From Kitagawia praeruptora (Eukaryota; Streptophyta; Magnoliopsida; Apiales; Apiaceae), in the NCBI GenBank assembly GCA_037693485.1, contig CM075348.1, positions 15,172,501 to 15,236,500 of the forward strand: 64,000 nucleotides of DNA, given 5' to 3'. Each line of letters starts with the position of its first letter. Position 1 is the stretch's first letter. The notes beneath the pieces were generated by a model. The model was not told the DNA's origin. It ran no database searches and saw only the letters and a list, made by a program, of their open reading frames with translations. This document shows, one piece after another, positions 57,692 to 64,000 of this stretch. The position numbers and the translations under genes were made by a program.

Positions 57692-58279
57692 ATGAGGACC
57701 AAAAGCAACCAAAACAAGTTGATGAAGATCATAACAACACCCATTAGGGTTTTAAAAAAAGGCCGAGATATGTACGTCGAAAGCATGATGAATTATGCTC
57801 AAAAACCGCGCTACACCAGCAGCACTAGCAACAAGGGGTCGGCTAAAATGGGACAAGGCGTGTCCGGTTTGCCGAAGAGTTTTAGTACAAGTGTCACCTC
57901 TACTAGATCCAACATTTACGATGAAGGGGATGATTTTCGCGAATTAATTCGCGCAAACTCAACTGCTCACAAGAGTGGTACCATGAATTTGGACGTCGAA
58001 AATTACGTGAAACAACTTATTGAGGAACAAAAGTTGAGTAGGCAAAAGCTTTATAATGATCATTCGGTGGAGAATGGTATGAACTCGAAAATGGCGAAAG
58101 GTGTTCCGAGGAGTTATAGTGTTGGATTGGGGAGGATTGATGAAGGTAAGGCTTGCGAATTCGGTGAAGAAGAAGAAGAGGAAGTTGAAGATGGTGCGAA
58201 GAAAGTGCCTGAAGTGATGTTGAGAAGTAAAAGTCATGCTGTTGGTGTTGGAAATAGAAAGAGTTCTCTTGCATTTTGA
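57692..58279 (+). CDS. Small plant-specific protein, 195 aa (cotton-fibre-protein-like)
   Basis: Single open frame from MRTKSNQNKLMKIITTPIRV to TGA 58277-58279. The N-terminus LMKIITTPIRVLKKGRDMYVESMMNY is basic and amphipathic and is the conserved part of a plant family sometimes annotated as cotton fibre protein. Ser-rich motifs follow: GLPKSFSTSVTS, VPRSYSVGLGRIDEG and LRSKSHAVGV. A seven-Glu-rich run lies near residue 160. No enzyme domain or signal peptide. The role is unknown; the Arg-x-x-Ser pattern suggests phosphorylation sites, which is inference. It has its own TATA box and a plausible 3' end, so I believe it is real. Confidence 0.78.
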   Translation: MRTKSNQNKLMKIITTPIRVLKKGRDMYVESMMNYAQKPRYTSSTSNKGSAKMGQGVSGLPKSFSTSVTSTRSNIYDEGDDFRELIRANSTAHKSGTMNLDVENYVKQLIEEQKLSRQKLYNDHSVENGMNSKMAKGVPRSYSVGLGRIDEGKACEFGEEEEEEVEDGAKKVPEVMLRSKSHAVGVGNRKSSLAF

Positions 58280-59218
58280 TTCTCTTAACTCGAGAATTTC
58301 AGTATGGAGTGTGTTTTATTACATATGCATGCATGCTTTTTCTCAGAACTGGCGAGCTTGTTGTAGAATTACAATATATGCTTGTTTTGTTGATTAGTAT
58401 TTCTTCTTAATCTTAATCCCATCATTTTCTGAAGAGTTCACCCAGTCAATTAGTGCATGGTTATGTTTTGCATACAGTTAAACCTTTTTAAAGTAATATA
58501 TTTGGAATCGAGAAAAAAAATTATTTTATTGAGTTTATTACTTTACGAAGTACCGAAAAAAAATATTACTATAACTATGTTATTACTTGATCGATTATTA
58601 CTTCATCGAAATTCAAATATATATGGTTAAGTTATTCTAATAATGCAGTACTCACGTATCCCCAGTACTCTCATTATAGGAACTTCCTTTAAGTTAACAA
58701 TTAATCTCTTACATCGACCTAAAAGAATAGTCAAGGAATTACATCAAAAATTTTCGTCTCTTAATTTCTTTCTTTCTTTTATAGAGCGTAATGGATTAAA
58801 GGTAATTTGTTGGAACCAAAGTTTAAAGTTAAAGAAAAAGAAAAATTTGAATGTGAAAAATTTGAAAAATGAGTTTTGATTTCAATACTATGCACAAATT
58901 TAAGTGGAAAATCATGACGATGGATTGTTATGTTAGATGATTTTAGAAATAGTAGAAATATGTGCAAACTGGTTCAAACATTTCTCGATTAAAAAAATTG
59001 AAAATTTTATATTTTAATAATTAAAATATTTTCGCACACCTTAAGAAAGCATCAAATTAAGATTGACAACTAATTAATCGAACGAAGATGCGAAGCAAAT
59101 ATAAACGCTAATTATGTTTAATGTGTGTGTGGGTACCATTTAATTAACGAAAAATACTACATACCCCAAATCGGGTACAAAAAGATTTACAAAATGTCAT
59201 TTGTCTTAATTTGATTGG
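58280..59218. other. Intergenic region
   Basis: AT-rich sequence after the small gene, with no ORF of note. ATTGG at 59214-59218 may be the target duplication of the LTR element that follows; its other copy is outside the window. Confidence 0.5.
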
Positions 59219-60245
59219 TGTTATGCCCAAAATTCGGTTCGGGTATTCTAAAATGGATCCGGGTCAGATACGGGTTCAATTTGGGGATTTTCATGATAAA
59301 TTAGGGTTTTGGCACAGATTGAAGAAACTAGGCCGCGCCCTCACTTTCCTTATAGGGAGGGCGCGCCCTAATTGATACTTCCATATCAGAGATTTCTACT
59401 CAAGCTGGAATTCTACTCAAGATGGAATTCTACTCAAGTTTTTATAGTTTTTAATGAAGGATTCTACTTAAGCTTGGATTCCACTCAAGCTTGGATTCCA
59501 CTCAGGCTTGGATTCCAGGAGATATTGAAGAATTCCCTCCTGTCGTATCTCAGGAGGGGGATGTCCGTCGCAGAAGGCCTCCAGGGTTTGCCTGGATATA
59601 AGGACCCTTCTTAGACACTAAGGGCGCGCCCTAAGGTGGAAAGATGGGGACTTTCTGGTGTGTGCTTTGGGAGCTCTGTTCCTGTAGCCAATGGGCGCGC
59701 TCTCATTGGGGAACTTTGGAGTAATCCTGCACTTTGCACCCAAAAGCTCTGGATCACCTGTCCTGCTATCTGGTGGGTGCTTCTCATTCGGGGGACAGGG
59801 ATGCGTTCTGCACTTGGGGTAAACCACGGCTATACCTGCATCCTTGAAATCAAGAAATAGCTGGTAGCGGATAGGACTAGTCCTCGACGAGGGAAGTTTC
59901 CTTATCCGTGAAGTCTTGAGATCCTGGATGAGCCTTGGGCCTTTGTGGTTAGGCCTCATAGTAGAACATTCCGGAAGCTAGTTCGTCAATCCAAGCCCAT
60001 TTGGGTTTCTTGCTCTCCAAGAACTACGTGGGCTTGATCCTCTATAAATATAGAGGTACGTAGGCAAATTGAGGGGGATGGAAGCGAAGAGCTACGAGCC
60101 ACCACCAAGAACCCTCTCAATCTCAGCCCCCAATTCATCACAGCCACCACACTCCGGTGACTTATCCGGCGTAGAACCACCGTCATAGATCTTGATTCCG
60201 GCGATAGACCTCAAACTTTGTTGTTACCAAATTCCTCCGTTAACA
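59219..60245 (+). repeat. 5' LTR of gypsy-type element
   Basis: 1027 bp, TG...CA. TATA-like CTATAAATATAG at about 60040. It contains two perfect AGGGCGCGCCCT palindromes (59358 and 59621) and a degenerate CTCAAGCTTGGATTCCA repeat at 59395-59520. Confidence 0.8.
59393..59520. repeat. Tandem ATTCTACTCAAGCTTGG-type repeat in LTR
   Basis: About six degenerate units of roughly 18-20 bp. A related CTCAAGTTGGAATTCC array is inside the element at 63475-63550. Confidence 0.8.
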
Positions 60246-60247
60246 AA

Positions 60248-60265
60248 TTGGCGCTAGAAGGAGGG
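60248..60265 (+). other. Probable primer-binding site
   Basis: TTGGCGCTAGAAGGAGGG two bases after the LTR. The TGGCG start is right for a tRNA 3' end, but I cannot name the tRNA with confidence. Confidence 0.6.
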
Positions 60266-60299
60266 CAGCCAATCAAGATCTTCATCTTAGGAGGAAAAG

Positions 60300-60701
60300 A
60301 TGTCTCACAATCGAGGTGGAGGTTTTCACGAAAGAGATGACTACGATTCAGAAGATAGCTTGGAGGTAACCAAGCTCGTCATGAAGCTTGTCCCGGAGGA
60401 AATCTCTGCTCTTCCGCACCACCATGGAATTCCAGCCGCCGCCGGTGAACAACCGCTTGTTCTTATCAATAATTCGGAGTTAATGGAGCAACTTTATCGT
60501 ATGAGAGATTCCATAAATAACTTCGGGTCAAGATTGAGTTCTGCGGAGAAAGTGCAAGAAAGTAGGAGAAAATCTCGGAGGATCCCACGAAATCATCGCC
60601 GAACAAGGAAAGCCCTCCAAGTTAGGAAAGTTCTCGAAGTGGTTCTTGGATCCTCAAGAGAGGGCGCGCCCTCATCCCCACCGCTCTGGGCGCACCCTTA
60701 G
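60300..60701 (+). CDS. Leader/gag-like ORF, 133 aa
   Basis: Starts MSHNRGGGFHERDDYDSEDS just after the primer site. It has LVMKLVPEEI, a short helical stretch ELMEQLYRMRDSINNFGSRL, then an Arg/Lys-rich segment and an end encoded partly by palindromic GC repeats (REGAPSSPPLW). No capsid or zinc knuckle. This could be the remaining N-terminus of gag; function not shown. It ends at TAG 60699-60701. Confidence 0.5.
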   Translation: MSHNRGGGFHERDDYDSEDSLEVTKLVMKLVPEEISALPHHHGIPAAAGEQPLVLINNSELMEQLYRMRDSINNFGSRLSSAEKVQESRRKSRRIPRNHRRTRKALQVRKVLEVVLGSSREGAPSSPPLWAHP

Positions 60702-61271
60702 TGAGATTCGATGTGATGAAGAAAAGATGATTCTAAAGATGATTTTCATGCTGCTGTTACAAAAAGACAGTTCTGGGTATTTTCAAGAATGGTGATTTCC
60801 GGTCAATGACGTCGAACTAGGTTTTCCATGGGGCGATTTCAAATATGATTCGAAGAAGGATGTTCCAGAGAAGAGACGCAATTATCGGGAACTCGTCCAC
60901 CATTAGGGCGCGCCCTCACCATCAGGATGTGTCCACAAGGTAACCCTTGACTTGTTTTGTTGAGATTTTTGTTGTTTGTTTTTTGGACTTTTGTAGGAGA
61001 ATCCTCGAATTAAAGATGGAGTTAAAGATGGTGAAGAAGAATACCCAAGAACCTTCAGGGCGCGCCCTGAGGGTGGTAGCCAAGGCTCAGATGATTTCCA
61101 ACTTCTAGGAAAATTCGATGGTTGAACACGTCCTCATCTCCAGGACGCATCCTCTAGAGAGGGCGGCTCCTCACCCATCTGGTGAAATCCAACGAATTAA
61201 GGAAAACCTCGCTACTATGAGGAGGAGCTTTGCTAGCTTGAAGGAATGCCTAGGAATAAGGCTCGGGAGCG

Positions 61272-62535
61272 AGGCCCCATGATCCACAGCGCGTGCCCCC
61301 TGATTACAGGTCGAGGCCCCTTGGACATGAGCGAGCCCTTCCATAGAGTGATAGTCCACAGTTCGTGCCCCCTGATTACAGGTCGCGGCCCCTTGGATTC
61401 AAACAAATTCTCCCTCGCGATAATACTGGAAGAAGAGATAACCGTGATAACGGTGACAAGAGAATGAAGTTGTATAGAGGTTATGCGCAGCCTCACAATG
61501 ATGAGGGCGCGCCCTCCAGATTGCGACCTCGCATTCATCAAGTTCATTCAGGCAGCTCCAGTGAATCCAGGTCAAGGACGCGCCCTCATACAGGCGGACA
61601 GCGTCAGGAAGTCTCTCAAGGAAATCTATAACCCCAATAAAATCCGGCAAAATGAAGAGAACCTTGCTAGCATGAGAAGGCCTCCAGGGGTTTACCTGAT
61701 GAGAAGACCTCCAGGGGTTTACCTGATGTGAAGACCTCTAGGGGTTTACCTGATGTGAAGGCCTACAGGGGTTTGCCTGGTTAAGAAAACGGAGAACACT
61801 TGGAATCAACGCCCCATGATCCACAGCGCGCGCCCGCTGTTGATAACAGGTCTGGGCCCCTTGGACATGAGCAAGTTCTAGCATGGAGAGATAATTCACA
61901 GTGCGCGCCCCCTGTTGATAACAGGTCGCGACCCCTTGGATTTGAACAGACTCCTCGTCGAGATAATACTGAAATCCACAGCGCGCGCCCGCTGTTGATA
62001 ACAGGTCTGGGCCCCTTGGATTCCTTGAGATTTCTTTGGAAGATAATGAAGCTAAGGAAAATCCTCCAGCATAGGACGCGCCCTCAAGGAACTTCCTTAT
62101 CAGAGGACCTTTTTGGTTAGGGCGCGCTCTTAAAGAAAGATGCAAATTCTCAAGCGGACTCCGATATCTACAAGGATAATTTACTGCTGGGACTCTAGAA
62201 GGAAAGAAGCTATTGAGTTGCGGCCCCACAAACCATAGTGTGTGCCCCCTGATTATCAGGTTGAGGCCTCAAGGTCGTGAGCGAGCCCCTCTATGAAGAA
62301 ACTATACTTTGCTACAGAGGACGCGCCCTCGTATCTACAATGACCTGAATGATAGGCATCAGGGCGCGCCCTAACTTATCAACCTCATGTTGTGGCTTCG
62401 TCTGCAAGTATGATCGCAACGATCCATGGCATATCTTTTGCTTGAAGAGAATTGCATTGATGTGCGGCCCCATGAATCTTAGAGTGTGCCCCCTGATAGG
62501 CAGGTTGAGGCCCCAAGGTCATGAGTGAGCCCCTT
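61272..62535. repeat. Dispersed GGCCCC...GCGCGTGCCCCCTG repeat
   Basis: About seven units share CCACAGCGCG(T/C)GCCC(C/G)CTG, then ACAGGTC and GGCCCCTTGGA (near 61285, 61357, 61825, 61900, 61981, 62240 and 62485). Spacing is irregular. Confidence 0.85.
61674..61781. repeat. Four 27-bp tandem repeats
   Basis: Units containing CCTCCAGGGGTTTACCTGAT start at 61674, 61701, 61728 and 61755. The period is a multiple of three and reads RRPPGVYLM in one frame, but no longer ORF supports coding. A related GGCCTCCAGGGTTTGCCTGG is in the LTR at about 59577. Confidence 0.9.
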
Positions 62536-62659
62536 TACACAAGAATGACATTCATTCGGACTAGAAGAGACTTTGTCATTGCCCTCGTCCACATAAGGCG
62601 CGCCCTAAGCAACAGGGCGCGTCCTCAGCAACTCCAACGGCTCTCTCCTAAAATTCCCC

Positions 62660-62935
62660 TCTTGGGATGCCTCTTTAAGAGATGCTTCTTTAAGGAATGA
62701 TATTCTGATGCTGGGGGGGTAGTACTGATGCACCTCCCTAGCCCTACATATACACGTATTTCAGGTTTGTGTGAACAGCGGAATACCCCTACGGGGATGC
62801 CTCTTCGTGAGATGCCCTTCATAGGATGCCTCTTTGTGAGATGCCCTTTATTGGATGCCTCCTAGTGAGATGCCTTTTCGAGAGATGTTATTCATAGGAT
62901 GCCTCATTTTGAGATGCCCCTTCATGGGATGAGAT
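62660..62935. repeat. Degenerate GGATGCCTCTTTGTGAGATG array
   Basis: About eight units of 25-30 bp, alternating GGATGCCTC and GAGATGCCC. Confidence 0.85.
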
Positions 62936-63137
62936 TTGAAGTAGCCCGTGACCAGAGAATGCACTCTTTCTACTAGAAGTTGATTGAAGTAGGGCAATGC
63001 CTGAATAGTAGACTACAGTGTAAAGTAATTACCTCCTAGTCTAGGGGGGTAGTCCATGTACACTTTCCCTAGTCTTAGTTGAGTGAAATTTTTAACTTTT
63101 TCGAGAACACGCCCTAAAGGCAAAATAATATGCATGC

Positions 63138-63527
63138 GTGAAATTCGGAACAAAAATACAAGGCATGTCCCCCACTATTATCGAAGAAAGAGTACCCTAT
63201 GTTGAGCATCCTGATGAGGAATTCCGTAACCGTAGGATGCTTGCTATTCAAAAGAAGGCGCCCCCTCATCCACATCGTTCACAAAGCACCCGCAGTGAAA
63301 TCCTAAGGGATGAAGAGAGGATAGCTAGGGAAACGAGGGAGGAAGATCTCATATTTTTCAGATTTCATCCCGAAGTACTTCTAGAGAGGATAAGGCGCGC
63401 CCTCTATCTAAGGGAAATCCCCAGACTCAAGAAAATCGTTAATCTCAAGGGAATCCACGAGGTTATAACCAATTCCAGCCTCAAGTTGGAATTCCATATT
63501 CAAGTTGGAATTACAGCTTCAAATTGA
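63138..63527 (+). pseudogene. Unassigned retroelement ORF fragment
   Basis: An open frame of 129 codons containing a charged segment RSEILRDEERIARETREED and ALYLREIPRLKKIVNLKG. It resembles a linker or gag helical part of a gypsy polyprotein, but no domain is named. It lies in the gypsy-type element and includes one of the GGCGCGCC motifs. Confidence 0.4.
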
Positions 63528-63778
63528 AATTCCAGACTCAAGTTAGGATCCCAACATGATTCAAGGGAGTGTTACTCAGAGGAAATAGTTTTAAAGGAAT
63601 CATGAATGCTATCCCGGGAGAGGTTCAGATCCAGAGGAGGATGTGCCCACTCTTAGGGCGCGCCCTCACGGACAGCGGGCAGAAGAAGTATTTGTTTCTA
63701 ATGATTTTCAAGAAAAGAATTCTAAAGGAAATTGAAGAAGAAGAAAACTCTAATGATATTATTCAATCAGTAATAGAG

Positions 63779-64000
63779 ATGAGCATGTCGAGGAAAATCT
63801 TGTCTTTGGAAGTTCCTCAGCCATGGTGGAAGCTACATGTAGATGGAGCTGTCAACAATGGAGGAGCTGGAGCTGGTGTTATTCTGGTTACCCCTGAAGG
63901 ACATCAAATAATGAGTGCTATTCACTCCAAATTTGAAGCAAATAATAATGATGCAGAATACGAAGCTTTAATCAATGGATTGAAGGTGCCTCTAGAAATG
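63779..64000 (+). CDS. RNase H domain of gypsy-type element, partial at window edge
   Basis: Open to the last base in frame with MSMSRKILSLEVPQPWWKLH. The domain shows WWKLHVDGAVNNGGAGAGV with the first catalytic Asp, then ILVTPEGHQIMSAI and AEYEALINGLK with the Glu. This is the RVT_3 / RNase H fold used in reverse transcription to remove the RNA strand. The true start lies upstream within the polyprotein and the C-terminal half is beyond the window. Confidence 0.85.
   Translation, partial: MSMSRKILSLEVPQPWWKLHVDGAVNNGGAGAGVILVTPEGHQIMSAIHSKFEANNNDAEYEALINGLKVPLEM

Larger units (their letters stand above)
59219..64000 (+). mobile_element. Ty3/gypsy-type LTR element, right end beyond window
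   Basis: LTR 59219-60245 (TGTTATGCCC...GTTAACA), then TTGGCGCTAGAAGGAGGG as primer site, a short leader ORF, and an RNase H domain running off the window. Between about 60700 and 63640 no protease or RT motif is visible; the space holds tandem repeats and palindromic GC motifs. RNase H of the W-x-LHVDGA type points to gypsy, possibly the Tat group, which has an extra RNase H. Probably non-autonomous or rearranged. Confidence 0.8.

Noticed and set aside
1..64000. CRISPR arrays, bacterial operons, or organelle DNA
   Set aside because: No spaced identical direct repeats of CRISPR type, and the genes have plant nuclear introns and promoters.

Overview
This is nuclear DNA from a flowering plant, almost certainly a eudicot. 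The evidence is plant-only gene families (LOB-domain, NAC, PHLOEM PROTEIN 2-LIKE A10), short AT-rich GT-AG introns, and plant LTR retrotransposons, Helitrons and MITEs. No rRNA or canonical tRNA gene was seen, and the species cannot be named from the sequence.

Positions 1-26440 are a transposon-rich block. A Ty1/copia element (left LTR cut by the window edge, right LTR ending at 11059) carries three in-frame TGA codons. It is split at 3855/10017 by a 6161-bp gag-only LTR element whose two 1516-bp LTRs are nearly identical. Next come broken pieces of two host kinase genes in opposite orientation (11177-12960), a LINE tail (13060-13990), an internally deleted copia element (14002-16865), and a ~580-bp direct duplication around an unrecognised exon (17100-18897). 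The block ends with a second gag-only LTR element (19672-26292) lying inside a hAT-like element. The two gag-only elements share several short non-coding modules.

Positions 26800-50000 are gene-rich. On the minus strand is a 12-exon gene (27007-34826) for a 394-aa KIAA0930/DUF2045-type protein. On the plus strand is a two-exon LBD transcription factor (36160-36851). The minus strand then carries an intronless NAC protein (38730-39842), a PP2-A10-like protein (41887-43098) and a three-exon BSD-domain protein (45625-49782). MITEs sit around and inside these genes: a hAT MITE with perfect 8-bp target duplication at 35336, a palindrome-rich foldback element at 43640-44515, and two Stowaway-type copies at 44782 and 46672.

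Positions 50000-57300 are mostly small DNA transposons: two adjacent minus-strand Helitron-like elements (51361-53088) with a hAT MITE inside one, a tandem duplication carrying Helitron-like 5' ends, a Tourist-like MITE (54353-54700) and another hAT MITE (56892-57300). A small plant-specific basic protein gene lies at 57692-58279.

From 59219 to the right edge is the start of a Ty3/gypsy-type element: a 1027-bp LTR, a short leader ORF and a terminal RNase H domain with no visible protease or reverse transcriptase. It is full of tandem repeats and carries eight perfect copies, plus many near copies, of the palindrome AGGGCGCGCCCT. The genes do not form a pathway. The main signal of the window is layered transposition, with non-autonomous elements dominating.
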